64,000 nt of DNA from Actinophytocola sp963826035 (GTDB taxonomy: Bacteria; Actinomycetota; Actinomycetes; Mycobacteriales; Pseudonocardiaceae). The notes under the pieces are model-generated. The model saw only the letters and a program-made list of their open reading frames with translations. It was not told the DNA's origin and searched no databases. Position numbers and translations under genes: made by a program. This document shows positions 32,107 to 41,613 of this stretch, piece after piece (positions within the stretch are counted from its first letter, which is position 1; each line of letters starts with the position of its first letter). The stretch lies in the NCBI GenBank assembly GCA_963826035.1, contig CAWGVZ010000018.1, positions 372,001-436,000 on the forward strand, written 5' to 3'.

Positions 32107-35100
32107 TCAGCTGGTCAGCAGGGCTTTCATCTCGTGGGCCTCCGTGGTGCCGCTCGCCGTCAGCAGGTCGGCCGCGTGGTGCCAGTGTTCGGCCGCTCGG
32201 GCGTGGTCGCCGTTGTGCTCGTGGATGTGGCCGAGGACGCGGTGCGCCCGCCCCGCCGCCAGGCGTTGACCGCGCTCACCGGCCAGCGCGAGCGCCTGCT
32301 CCGCCTGCCGCGCCGCGTCCTCCGGCTGGCCGTTCGCCAGCTGGGCGGCCGCCAGCTCCACCATCGCCGCGCACTCCAGCAGCCGCATGCCCGACGCCTT
32401 CAGCACGCCCAGCGCCTCCCGGCACAGGGAGATCGCGTCGACCGGCTGGCCGACCGCCCGGCGCGCGGCCGCCAGGCCGATCAGCACGGACGTCTCGCCG
32501 TAGCCGAAGCTGATGGTCCGCGCCACCTGCAGGGCCTCCGTGTAGTACCGGATGGCCGCCTCGGGGGACCCGGTGCGAAGGCTGACCGTGCCGAGGATCT
32601 CCAGGCCGCCCACGTCGTGGCGGCGCTCGCCGAGCTCGCGGCTGAGCTGCTGGCCGATGCGAGCCTGGATGGTCGCCTCGGCGAAGTCACCGGCGTCGCA
32701 GCAGGCCTCGGCCAGCGTGATCCGGGCGGCGGCCGTGACGTGCAGCCAGCCGTTCTCCGTGCCCAGCCGCAGGACCTCGGCGTGGATCTCCCTGGCGGTC
32801 ACCAGGTCGCCGGCCGCCCAGTTGGCGAGCGCCAGCGCGTGCAGCGCCCGCAGCCGGATGTCGTCGTTCGCCAGCTCCTGGCCGAGCGCGAACGCCTGGC
32901 CGCAGTACCGCATGGACTTGTCGATCTGACCGAGGGACAGCGCGGTGACCCCGACGTAGTTGAGCGCCAGCGCCTCACCGAGGGGGTTGCCGATCCGGCG
33001 GCTGATCTCGAGCGCCTGCTCGTGGTGTTCGCTGGCCGTCGCCGGGTGCCCGAGCTGGGAGTACACCCGCCCGAGGCTGTGCAGGGCGTGTGCCTCGCCC
33101 CGCAGGTCGCCGCCTTCGCGGCGCAGGGCGTGGGCCCGCTCGTAGTGGGTGACCGCGTCGGCGTAGCTGCTCAGGTTGTAGTAGATCTGGCCGAGCACGT
33201 CGTGGACGGCCGCCTGCGCCGGCTTCTTCGCCACCCGCGTGGCGGCCACCAGCGCCGCGTGGCAGATGGTCAACCCGTCCGGGCCGTGGCCGCGTTTCGC
33301 GAAGTACCCGCGCAGCACGTCCGCCAGCCGCCACGAGTAGTCCTGCATCCGCCGGTCGGCGATGGTGGCGTACGCGACCAGGTTGGCGCGCTCGGCGTCC
33401 AGCCACGCCACGGCCGCCGATTCCGAGTCGATCGGCGCGCCCGCCACCGGAGGCGCGTCGGCCAGCGGGAAGTTGCGCGGCGCGTCCGCGTACACCTGCT
33501 CGCCGGCCGCTCCGGCCGTCCACAGCATCTGGTCGAAGCACCGCGTCAGCGCGGCGTACCGGGCGTCCACGTGCTCCTCGGCCACCGCCCGGCTGGCCGC
33601 GTACTCCCGCAGCAGGTCGTGGAACTGGTAGCGGCCGGTCGCGTGCTCGTGCAGCAGGCTGCCCCGCACGAGCCGGGCCAGCACGGCGCGCGCCTCGCCC
33701 GTCGGGACGTCGAGCAGGGCGGCCGCCACGACCGCCGTGAAGTCACCGCCGGGCACCAGCCCCAGCAGCCGGAACATCCGCTGCTCGGTGGCGTCGAGGC
33801 GGGAGTAGGACAGGTCGAACGCGCCGCGGACGGCCGCCCGCCGGTCGCCGTCGACCGCCAGCTCGTTCAGCCGGCCCCGCTCGCGCAGCGCCCGGGTGTA
33901 GGCGGCGACGCTGGAGCCCGGTGACGTGCTCAGGTTGGCCGCCGCGATCCGCAGCGCGAGCGGCAGGTGGGCACACGCCTTGGCCAGCTCGTCGACCGCC
34001 TCGCGTTCCAGGCGCACCCGGTCGGCGCCGAGCAGGCCGGCCAGCAGGGTCCGCGCCTCGGCCGCGTTCAGCACGTCGATGCTCAACAGCTGCGCGCCCT
34101 CGGTGGCCATCAGCCCGGCGAGCCGGTCGCGGCTGGTGACCAGCGCGAGGCAGCCCGAGCTGCCCGGCAGCAGCCGCCGGACCTGGTCGGCGTCGGCCGC
34201 GTTGTCCAGCACCACCAGCACCCGGCGTTCGGCCAGCAGCGTGCGGTACAGCCCGGCCGCCTCGTCCTCGTCGGTCGGCACCCGCTCCGGCGGGACGCCC
34301 AGCGCGCGCAGGAACCGGGACAGCGCCTCCATGGGCCGCATGGGCGGGGTCGGCGCGTACCCACGCAGGTTGACGTAGAGCTGGCCGTCCGGGAACTGCT
34401 CGCGGATCCGGTGCGCCCAGTGCACGGCCAGCGTGGTCTTGCCGACCCCCGCCGTGCCGCTGATCGCCGAGATCACCACCGGCCCGTGGATGTCCCGGCC
34501 CTCGCGGACGATCGCGTCCAGCTCCGCCAGGTGCGCCACCCGCCCGGCGAAGCCGTGGATGTCGGTCGGCAGCTGCGCCGGCACCAGGTGCTCACCCACC
34601 GGCTCGGCGCCCTGCTCGCCGGGCGGGTGGGGCACGTCCTGGCGGAGCACCCGCAGGTGGGCCGCGCTCAGCTCGGTGCCCGGCTCGATACCCAGATCGT
34701 CGACCAGGCGGGTGCGCAGCGTGGTGAACAGCCGCAGCGCGGCCGCCTGCTGCCCGGACGCGGCCATGGCCAGCATGATCCGCGCGTGCAGCCCTTCGTG
34801 GAGCGGCTCGGTGTGGCCGACCGCCCGGAGCAGCTCCACGGCCGGCTCCGGCTGGCCGAGCCGCACGGCCGCGTCCCCGTAGGCGAGCGCGGCCGCCAGG
34901 CGCCTGCTGCCGGCGGCGACGGCCACCGGGTGCTGGCGCAGCCCGTCCGGCAGGTCGGCCAGCACCGGCCCGCGCCACAGCCGCAGCGCCTCCTCCAGCG
35001 CGGCCGGTTCCCGCCGGTCGACCAGCCGGTCGAAGCGCAGCAGGTCCAGCTGGTCGGTGGCGACGGTCAGGAGGTAGCCGCCGCGTTCGGAGGACACGGG

Positions 35101-35409
35101 GCCCGCACCCAGCATCTTGCGCAGGCGGGAGACATAGGTGTGCACGAGGTTGTGGCAGCTGGCCGGCGGGTTCTCGCCCCACAGGACGTCGACTATCTCC
35201 TCCCGGGACACCACCTCGTTCGGGCGCAGCGCGAGCAGCGCCAGCAGGCATCGCTGCTTGAGCGGGCCGACCTCGATGATCCGGTCGGCGCGACGCACCT
35301 CGAAGCGGCCGAGCACGCCGATGTGCAGCGTGTCGCCACGCCCCTCGGCGCGCTCGACCATCCGACGAGCACGCACCATCTCGTCGAACGGAGTCGTTCC
35401 CCAGTCCAC
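32107..35409 (-). CDS. AfsR-type regulator (winged helix, BTAD, NB-ARC, TPR)
   Basis: About 1100 residues. The DNA-binding domain starts near residue 28 (HIGVLGRFEVRRADRIIEVG), then BTAD (to about 270), NB-ARC with GTAGVGKTTLAVHWAHRI near 330, and a C-terminal series of TPR repeats (YADAVTHYERAHALRREGGD and similar). The GTG at 35409 leaves 27 residues before the domain; ATGs further in are possible. A perfect inverted repeat just upstream suggests tight regulation. No target cluster is adjacent. Confidence 0.85.
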   Translation of the reverse strand: MDWGTTPFDEMVRARRMVERAEGRGDTLHIGVLGRFEVRRADRIIEVGPLKQRCLLALLALRPNEVVSREEIVDVLWGENPPASCHNLVHTYVSRLRKMLGAGPVSSERGGYLLTVATDQLDLLRFDRLVDRREPAALEEALRLWRGPVLADLPDGLRQHPVAVAAGSRRLAAALAYGDAAVRLGQPEPAVELLRAVGHTEPLHEGLHARIMLAMAASGQQAAALRLFTTLRTRLVDDLGIEPGTELSAAHLRVLRQDVPHPPGEQGAEPVGEHLVPAQLPTDIHGFAGRVAHLAELDAIVREGRDIHGPVVISAISGTAGVGKTTLAVHWAHRIREQFPDGQLYVNLRGYAPTPPMRPMEALSRFLRALGVPPERVPTDEDEAAGLYRTLLAERRVLVVLDNAADADQVRRLLPGSSGCLALVTSRDRLAGLMATEGAQLLSIDVLNAAEARTLLAGLLGADRVRLEREAVDELAKACAHLPLALRIAAANLSTSPGSSVAAYTRALRERGRLNELAVDGDRRAAVRGAFDLSYSRLDATEQRMFRLLGLVPGGDFTAVVAAALLDVPTGEARAVLARLVRGSLLHEHATGRYQFHDLLREYAASRAVAEEHVDARYAALTRCFDQMLWTAGAAGEQVYADAPRNFPLADAPPVAGAPIDSESAAVAWLDAERANLVAYATIADRRMQDYSWRLADVLRGYFAKRGHGPDGLTICHAALVAATRVAKKPAQAAVHDVLGQIYYNLSSYADAVTHYERAHALRREGGDLRGEAHALHSLGRVYSQLGHPATASEHHEQALEISRRIGNPLGEALALNYVGVTALSLGQIDKSMRYCGQAFALGQELANDDIRLRALHALALANWAAGDLVTAREIHAEVLRLGTENGWLHVTAAARITLAEACCDAGDFAEATIQARIGQQLSRELGERRHDVGGLEILGTVSLRTGSPEAAIRYYTEALQVARTISFGYGETSVLIGLAAARRAVGQPVDAISLCREALGVLKASGMRLLECAAMVELAAAQLANGQPEDAARQAEQALALAGERGQRLAAGRAHRVLGHIHEHNGDHARAAEHWHHAADLLTASGTTEAHEMKALLTS

Positions 35410-35420
35410 AGCGGCGGATT

Positions 35421-35448
35421 GTTTCCTAAGTTGACTGGCTTAGGAAAC
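35421..35448. promoter_or_regulatory. perfect 10-bp inverted repeat upstream of AfsR-type gene
   Basis: GTTTCCTAAG (35421-35430) and CTTAGGAAAC (35439-35448) are separated by 8 bases. The site is only 12 bp from the GTG start and is unusually AT-rich for this genome. It is a strong candidate operator or promoter-overlapping repressor site. Confidence 0.55.
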
Positions 35449-35641
35449 TTCCAGGTTTGCTCCAGCCTGGCGGCAGGCCTCCGGCAATAGCGTTCTGCCG
35501 TCGGTGGTCGCGCCGCGCTGGGGGTGCGGTGCGGCCACCGTTCACCGCTCGGCAACCCTGAGAGAACCCTCAGGGACAATCCGGATGGCCAGGATGATCT
35601 CGGCGGGTAGCCTCAGCTGACATGGGGATCCGCGACATTTC

Positions 35642-37840
35642 GTGCCGATGATCAGGGGCCACGTGCGGGGACGGCGGGGGTCGTCCCAGGCACCGAAGGC
35701 GAGCGCGCTCATCGCGATCGTCCTCGCGGCCGCGGGTTTCGCGGTCGTGGCGTCCAGACCGGATCCGCCGGACCACCACGCTCCGACCGGAGACGTGGCC
35801 AAGGTGGCCGAGGCGATCGAGGCGCAGCTGGACCCCGAGTCCGGCCGCGATCCGATCGCGCTGCTGCCCGCCGACTTCGCCGAGGTGACCGGCGGAGCGC
35901 CGGAGCACCTGCGCGCGCCGGACGGCACGCTGCGGGCCGTGTACCCGAAGGGCAACTGCTCGTCGCCGTGGGGGGACACCCGCTGGGACTACAGCGTCGG
36001 CTGCAAGGCCCACGACCTCGGCTACAACATGCTCCGCTACGCCCAGGAGAAGGGGCAGCCGCTCGCACCGGACCTGCGGGAGCGGCTGGACGACCGCCTC
36101 TCGATCGACATGCACGCCCAGTGCGTCCACAACCCGAGGGACTCGGCCGGGCCATGTGACCTGGTCGCCTCGCTGTACACGGTGGGCCTGGTGGTCAACT
36201 CGTGGCACCAGCGCTGGGGACCGCCGCGTAACGAGCCGGTCGGACCGTGGTCGGTGGCCATGGTGGTGATCATGCTGCTGGTCGCCGTCCGCGCGCCGGC
36301 CATGGCCCGCCGCGGCGGGTTGCGGCACAAGCCCCGCGTCGTGGCCACGCCCCGGCTCGACCCGACTGAGACGGCACAGGCCCACTACCTGAGCTTCCTG
36401 CGCATCCTCAGCCTCACGGGCATCGTGCTGGCCGAGTCGGTGCTGGCGTTCACCATGCGCGGCAGCGCCGAGGCGGGTTGGGTCTGGCCGCTGACCTGGC
36501 TCCTGCAGCTGGTGCCCCTGTTCTTCCTGGCCGGCGGGCACTCGAACCTGCTCGCCTGGCGGGCGGCCAGAGCCACGGGCGGCAGCTACGGCACTTACCT
36601 GGTCGGCCAGATCGGCTGGCTGATCCGCCCGGCGCTCGCGTTCGTCATCGCCTGGCTGATCATCCCGCTGTCACTCGAGCTGCTCCAGGCACCGGACGAG
36701 GCGGTCACCGCGTTCTCCCGGCTGATCGTGCAGCCGCTGTGGCTGCTCGGCCTCTACCTGGTGGCGGTCGCCGTGACGCCCGTGATGCTCCGGCTGCACC
36801 AGCGGCTGCCGGTCATCACGCCGCTCGTGCTGCTGGCCGGAGTGATCGGGCTGAGCCTGGTGGGCGGCTCGATCGCCGCCCACGCGGGCGGGGTGCTGGT
36901 GGCGCTCCTGTTCGGTCAGCTGGCGTTCCACTACGCCGACGGCACGCTGTGGCGGTTGCCGAGGTGGGCGCTGATCACCGGTGCAGGGACTGCGTTCGCC
37001 GGGTTGGTGCTGGTCACCACGCTGGGCGGCCAGCCGCTGCTCCAGCTGGCCGAGCCGACCGGGTACGCGGCGTTCGCGCCGTCGCTCGCCGGGGTGCTGC
37101 TCATCGGGATCGCGCAGCTGTGCCTGGTGTCGCTGCCGAGGGAGGCGGGCCTGCGAGCCATCGCCGCCAGCGGGCCGGCGCGGGCGGTGGCCGTGGTGCG
37201 GGCCGCGCCCATGACCGTCTACCTGGTGTACCTGTGCGCCATGCTGGTGGTCGCGGGGCTGGCCGGGGTGGCGAGCTCGGACGGCGGTCTCGGCTGGCTG
37301 GCCGAGCCACGCACGGTGTTCGCGTTGGGTCTGATCGCCATGCCGACGCTGCTCGCGTTCCTGTGGTTCGAGCGGCGCCGGTCGACCCCGGCCATGCCCG
37401 TGGAGGCCGAGGAGCAGGTCGCACCGATCGAGGCGCCGTCGCCCCGGTCGTGGGCCGACACGCTGGCCGCGTCACTCGGTGTGATCTACGGCGCGCTCGG
37501 GGTGCTCGGCTTCGCGGTGACCGGTCTCTCGGGCTGGACGGAGACGTCCACGCTGCTCGGTCTGCCCATCGACCCGATGGCCAACCTCATCCACCTGCTG
37601 GTCGGCTGGTACCTGGTGCACTGCGTCCACCTGCGGACGGCCGCGCGGCCGGGGCCGTGGGTGGTCACGGCCATCGCGTGCGTGCCGCCCATGCTCACCA
37701 CGGTGAGCGGGCTCGGGACGGCCGTCCACGTGCTGGCCATGGTGGGTGCGCTGGCCGTGGCGGTCGCCGTGGCCCAGCCGGTACGGGTCCGACCGGCCAC
37801 CGCGCAACCGGTACCGGTGGGCGGCGGATCCGCCCGCTGA
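35642..37840 (+). CDS. phospholipase A2 / acyltransferase-3 / DUF4383 fusion protein
   Basis: 732 residues in three parts. After one membrane anchor (about 22-37), residues 60-200 form a bacterial phospholipase A2 domain: CSSPW, then DYSVGCKAHDLGY with the His124-Asp125 dyad and further Cys pairs. Residues about 230-590 are an acyltransferase-3 membrane domain of about ten helices (PLFFLAGGHSNLLAWRAA). Residues about 625-705 look like DUF4383 (NLIHLLVGWYLVHC). The usual catalytic His of acyltransferase-3 in the first helix appears replaced (LTGIVLAES). The fusion hints at phospholipid deacylation and reacylation in one protein; this is inference. Confidence 0.8.
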   Translation: MPMIRGHVRGRRGSSQAPKASALIAIVLAAAGFAVVASRPDPPDHHAPTGDVAKVAEAIEAQLDPESGRDPIALLPADFAEVTGGAPEHLRAPDGTLRAVYPKGNCSSPWGDTRWDYSVGCKAHDLGYNMLRYAQEKGQPLAPDLRERLDDRLSIDMHAQCVHNPRDSAGPCDLVASLYTVGLVVNSWHQRWGPPRNEPVGPWSVAMVVIMLLVAVRAPAMARRGGLRHKPRVVATPRLDPTETAQAHYLSFLRILSLTGIVLAESVLAFTMRGSAEAGWVWPLTWLLQLVPLFFLAGGHSNLLAWRAARATGGSYGTYLVGQIGWLIRPALAFVIAWLIIPLSLELLQAPDEAVTAFSRLIVQPLWLLGLYLVAVAVTPVMLRLHQRLPVITPLVLLAGVIGLSLVGGSIAAHAGGVLVALLFGQLAFHYADGTLWRLPRWALITGAGTAFAGLVLVTTLGGQPLLQLAEPTGYAAFAPSLAGVLLIGIAQLCLVSLPREAGLRAIAASGPARAVAVVRAAPMTVYLVYLCAMLVVAGLAGVASSDGGLGWLAEPRTVFALGLIAMPTLLAFLWFERRRSTPAMPVEAEEQVAPIEAPSPRSWADTLAASLGVIYGALGVLGFAVTGLSGWTETSTLLGLPIDPMANLIHLLVGWYLVHCVHLRTAARPGPWVVTAIACVPPMLTTVSGLGTAVHVLAMVGALAVAVAVAQPVRVRPATAQPVPVGGGSAR

Positions 37841-38004
37841 GCGACCCGTTGGGGCAAGCCTCTAGCGCCGGTGCGGTCACGGTGAGCGACGTATGCCACC
37901 CTACGAGGGACAACCTCGTGGCACCCTGACGCGTCCTCTACTGAGGACTGGGTACTCGGGTTGCGGGGAACCCATGCGGACGGGAGCCGTCGGGAGGAGC
38001 CGGG

Positions 38005-39729
38005 GTGAACTATCGGTCGCCGAGGTCAGAGGGCCCCGGCGCGGGTCGTGGCCGGCCCGCGCCGCCACGGTCCGCCGGGCGGACGCCGCCGGCGAACGCC
38101 GGCCGGGTGACCGCCGGCCGCGGCGCGAGCCAGCGGCCCGCACCCCGCACCTCCGACGCCCGCTGGCAGCCGCTGCCGCCCGACCCGCCGCGAGCCCGCC
38201 CGCAGCGGCGCGAGCGCCCCCGCCGGACCGGCCCCAAGGTCTTCCTGGCCCTCCTGTCCACGCTCGTGCTCGTGACCACCGGCTACTACTGGTCCCAGCT
38301 CGACAAGTGGGGCGAAGGGATGACCACGGCCGACGTCATCGACACGGAGCCGACGGAGAAGCCGGCCGACGGCGCCATCGACATCCTCATGGTCGGCATG
38401 GACAGCCGCACCGACGCGCAGGGCAACCCGCTGTCGGAGGAGCAGTTGGCCATGCTCCGCGCCGGGGAGGCCGACGGCGCGCTGAACACCGACACGCTCA
38501 TCATGATCAGGATCCCGAACGACGGCGGTCGCGCGGTCGGGGTGTCCCTGCCGAGGGACTCGTTCGTCGAGATCCCCGGCTACGACAAACACAAGATCAA
38601 CTCTGCCTACGTGCGAGCGAAGAGCGAGAAGGCGACCGAGCTGCGCGACGCGGGCAACGGCGACAAGGCGGCCGTGGAGGTCGAGTCCAACCAGGCCGGC
38701 GCGCGGAAGCTGATCGAGACGGTCGAGCAGCTGACCGGCGCCGGGATCGACCGCTACGCCGAGGTCAACCTGCTCGGCTTCTACGACATCACGAACGCGA
38801 TCGGCGGCATCGACGTCTGCCTGAAGGAGCCGGTCGACGACTGGCGCTCGGGCGCGAACTTCCCGGCCGGCCCGCAGACGCTCGCCGGGACCAACGCGCT
38901 CGCGTTCGTCCGCCAGCGCCACGGGCTGCCCAACGGCGACCTGGACCGGATCGTGCGCCAGCAGGTCTTCATGGCCGGCATGGCCAAGAAGGTCTTCTCG
39001 CAGGACATGCTCACGCCCGGGTCGGACACGCTCGAGGCCCTGCGGCAGGCCGTGCAGAAGTCCGTGGTCCTCTCCAACGGCTGGAACGTCCTCGAGTTCG
39101 CCCAGGACATGATGGGCTTCACCGGCGGGAAGATGGAGTTCCAGACCATCCCGGTCGGGAGCCTCAGCCTCGAGACACCGGACGACGGTGACGCGGTCGA
39201 GGTGGACCCGGACGAGGTGCAGGCGTTCGTGCAGGGCCTCATCGGACAGGCCCCGGAGGCCGACGGTGGCGCCGACGACGGTGGCGGCGGTCCCGACACC
39301 GAGTCCGTCGACAACGGCGACATTCTCGTGAACGTACGTAACGCGTCCGGCCAGGCCGGTCTCGCCGCGTCCGTGTCCGCCTCGCTGACCGACCAGGGCT
39401 TCGGCGAGGGTGAGGTCGGCAACGCGGAAGGCCGCGAGTCCACAATGGTCCATTTCGCGGCCGGCGAGCAGGGTTCCGGCGACCGAGTGGCGGCGGCGAT
39501 CGGCGGAAACCCCGAGGTGGCGGCCGATGAGAACCTTCCGGCCGGTACGGTCACCGTCCTGCTTGGAGAGGACTACGACAGCCCCTCGGGCGACAGCGCC
39601 GAGTCCGAATCGGACGACGGCCGCGGGTCGGGTGACAGCCTCGCCGGGGACCGCCCGTTGGTCCTGTCAGGACAACACCCCGCCCAGGCACGTGGTAGCC
39701 AGCCCGACGAGGCCGGTTGCGTCAACTGA
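38005..39729 (+). CDS. LytR-CpsA-Psr (LCP) family protein with LytR_C domain
   Basis: 574 residues. A Pro/Arg-rich cytoplasmic start of about 75 residues is followed by one transmembrane helix (VFLALLSTLVLVTTGYYW) and the LCP domain (about 120-350). The domain has GMDSR, NTDTLIMI, SLPRDSFVEIPG, KINSAY, GGIDVCL and FVRQRHGLPNGDLDRIVRQQ, including the Arg/Asp residues that bind polyprenyl phosphate. A C-terminal LytR_C domain (ILVNVRNASGQAGLAASVS) follows. LCP enzymes attach glycopolymers such as arabinogalactan or teichoic acid to peptidoglycan outside the membrane. Confidence 0.92.
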   Translation: MNYRSPRSEGPGAGRGRPAPPRSAGRTPPANAGRVTAGRGASQRPAPRTSDARWQPLPPDPPRARPQRRERPRRTGPKVFLALLSTLVLVTTGYYWSQLDKWGEGMTTADVIDTEPTEKPADGAIDILMVGMDSRTDAQGNPLSEEQLAMLRAGEADGALNTDTLIMIRIPNDGGRAVGVSLPRDSFVEIPGYDKHKINSAYVRAKSEKATELRDAGNGDKAAVEVESNQAGARKLIETVEQLTGAGIDRYAEVNLLGFYDITNAIGGIDVCLKEPVDDWRSGANFPAGPQTLAGTNALAFVRQRHGLPNGDLDRIVRQQVFMAGMAKKVFSQDMLTPGSDTLEALRQAVQKSVVLSNGWNVLEFAQDMMGFTGGKMEFQTIPVGSLSLETPDDGDAVEVDPDEVQAFVQGLIGQAPEADGGADDGGGGPDTESVDNGDILVNVRNASGQAGLAASVSASLTDQGFGEGEVGNAEGRESTMVHFAAGEQGSGDRVAAAIGGNPEVAADENLPAGTVTVLLGEDYDSPSGDSAESESDDGRGSGDSLAGDRPLVLSGQHPAQARGSQPDEAGCVN

Positions 39730-39837
39730 TGGCAGTGCGATCCGCCGTTCAGCAGGCATCGTTAAGCCATTCGGGCTAATCCCGAAAGCAAATTATGAAA
39801 ACTCGCGTAATCAGTAGCCAGTTCATCGCTTCCTCAT

Positions 39838-40374
39838 ATGTCGGCATCCCGGGTCAGGCAACCGGCTGCCATGGCGAGAGGGGCGATCGTGCAGCTGGAC
39901 ACAGCGACCTACCAGCGAGTTCTCGGTGACGAGCTCCGCAGGCTGCGCAAGCAGCGGGGTTGGACGCGTCGTGACCTGAACCGCCGGCTGCAGAGCGACA
40001 TCTCTCTACAGACGCTCGCCACCTACGAACTGGGGACGCGGCAGTGCTCGGTCGTCCGGCTGGTGGAGATCTGCCTGGCCCTCGACGAGGTCCCGCACGA
40101 GCTGCTCGGCCGCGTGCATCAGCGGGTGTTCAGCGACTCCCCGGTCGGCCGCATCCAGCTCGATCTCCGCAAGATCGCCCGCGACGAACAGCCGGAGCTG
40201 TGGCCACTGCGCCGGTGGGCCAAGGGCAAACTGGCGGAGAGCAACGGCCATCACCTCGACGTGAGCCTCGACATCGCCGCGCTGGAACGGATGGCCGAGC
40301 TGTGTGGTCTGGACACGGTCGACCTGATCAGCCGGCTCCGCAAGATATCCGGCACCCCGGCCGATCCCGAGTAG
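39838..40374 (+). CDS. XRE family regulator with BldD-like layout
   Basis: 178 residues. The N-terminal helix-turn-helix (GDELRRLRKQRGWTRRDLNR, QTLATYELGTRQCSVVRLVEI) is followed by a C-terminal block, LDLRKIARDEQPELWPLRRW, that runs parallel to the BldD C-domain. The BldD c-di-GMP signature (RxD, about eight residues, RxxD) is not seen; the equivalent stretch is SNGHHLDVSLDIAAL. It may be a BldD paralogue without c-di-GMP control. The start could also be the ATG at 39871. A leading AT-rich 108-bp gap holds the promoter. Confidence 0.75.
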   Translation: MSASRVRQPAAMARGAIVQLDTATYQRVLGDELRRLRKQRGWTRRDLNRRLQSDISLQTLATYELGTRQCSVVRLVEICLALDEVPHELLGRVHQRVFSDSPVGRIQLDLRKIARDEQPELWPLRRWAKGKLAESNGHHLDVSLDIAALERMAELCGLDTVDLISRLRKISGTPADPE

Positions 40375-40385
40375 TACGACTCTCG

Positions 40386-40410
40386 TGCAGGGAACGACGC
40401 CTTCCCTGCA
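40386..40410. terminator. GGAACGACGCC hairpin between convergent genes
   Basis: TGCAGGGAA (40386-40394) pairs perfectly with TTCCCTGCA (40402-40410), loop CGACGCC. The BldD-like gene ends with TAGTAC 12 bp to the left, and the convergent gene's TGA stop starts at the very next base on the right. Same family as the hairpins at 375 and 32034. Confidence 0.75.
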
Positions 40411-41604
40411 TCAACGCCGCGCGTCGCCGACCGCCTCGAGTAGACGGTCCACATCGGACTCATCGGTGTACGGGGCGATTCCCGCGCGGACGGCGCCGTC
40501 GTCACCGAGACCGAGTGCCCGCGCACATTCCAGCGCGTAGAAGCTGCCGGCCGGTGCGTTCACCCCGCGCTCGGCCAGTTTCCGGCACACCTCCACCGGA
40601 GCCCAGCCGTCCAGACCGAAGAGGACGGTCGGCGTCCGGTGCCGGTCGGGGGCGCCGTAGCGGGTGGTCTCGGCGAGCCCGCTGTCGAGCCGGGCGAGCA
40701 TCGCGGTCTCGTGCTTCTCCAGCTCGGTCATCGACGCCACCAGCCGTTCGCGCCGGGAACCGGTACCCGGCACCAGCTTCGCCAGGAAGTCGATGGCCGC
40801 CGTGGTGCCGGCCAGTAGCTCGTAGGGCAGGGTGCCCAGCTCGAACCGTTCCGGCACCGCGTCCGAGGCGGGCAGCAGCTTGTCCGGGCGCAGCGACTCG
40901 AGCAGCGCCGGAGCGGCGGCCACCAGACCGAGGTGCGGGCCGAGGAACTTGTACGGCGAGCACGCGAAGAAGTCCGCCCCCAGCGCGGCCACGTCCACCA
41001 CCGCGTGCGGGGTCAGGTGCACACCGTCCACATAGACCAGTGCGCCGATCTCGTGTGCGGTGGCCGCGATGGTCGGTAGGTCCGGGCGGGTGCCCAGCAG
41101 GTTCGATGCGGCCGTGACCGCCACCAGCCGCGTTCGCGGCGACAGCACCCGCGCCACGGCGTCCGGGGTGAGGATCCCCGTGCGCCGGTCGAACTCGGCC
41201 ACGTGGATGGTCGCGCCGACGGCCCGCGCCGCCTGGAGCCACGGGCGGATGTTGGCGTCGTGGTCCAACCGGGACACCACCACTTCGTCGCCCGGTCCCC
41301 AGTCCTTGGCGAGCGTCCGCGCGAAGTCGTAGGTCAGCTGGGTCATGCTGCGGCCGAACACGATGCCTTCGGGCGCACCGGCCACCAGGTCGGCGCCCGC
41401 CTGCCGGGCCGCCAGCACGATGTCCTCGGCGCGCCGTTCGGCGGCCGTCACCGAGCCGCGGTTGGCCACGGCCGAGCGCAGGGTCGACGCCACGGCGTCC
41501 GCCACCACGTCCGGCACCTGGGAGCCACCGGGCCCGTCGAAGTGCGCGGCACCTTCGGCCAGCGCGGGGAAGTGGGCTCGGACAGCGCTGACGTCGTAAG
41601 GCAT
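40411..41604 (-). CDS. cysteine desulfurase-like aminotransferase (class V, VC1184 type)
   Basis: 397 residues. A PLP-dependent fold-type I enzyme with the Schiff-base Lys in SPYKFLGPH near residue 224, the PLP-binding Asp/His in VDGVHLTPHAVVD, and the start FDGPGGSQVP typical of the cysteine desulfurase-like VC1184 subgroup (TIGR01976). There is no catalytic Cys loop as in SufS or NifS, so desulfurase activity is uncertain. It precedes no FeS genes. It is not obviously linked to the encapsulin operon. Confidence 0.85.
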   Translation of the reverse strand: MPYDVSAVRAHFPALAEGAAHFDGPGGSQVPDVVADAVASTLRSAVANRGSVTAAERRAEDIVLAARQAGADLVAGAPEGIVFGRSMTQLTYDFARTLAKDWGPGDEVVVSRLDHDANIRPWLQAARAVGATIHVAEFDRRTGILTPDAVARVLSPRTRLVAVTAASNLLGTRPDLPTIAATAHEIGALVYVDGVHLTPHAVVDVAALGADFFACSPYKFLGPHLGLVAAAPALLESLRPDKLLPASDAVPERFELGTLPYELLAGTTAAIDFLAKLVPGTGSRRERLVASMTELEKHETAMLARLDSGLAETTRYGAPDRHRTPTVLFGLDGWAPVEVCRKLAERGVNAPAGSFYALECARALGLGDDGAVRAGIAPYTDESDVDRLLEAVGDARR

Positions 41605-41613
41605 GTATCCAGA

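Noticed and set aside
40411..41604. Cysteine desulfurase cargo of a Family 2A encapsulin
   Set aside because: It is of the VC1184 subgroup, lacks the disordered targeting arm, and lies 17 kb from the shells, which are Family 2B.
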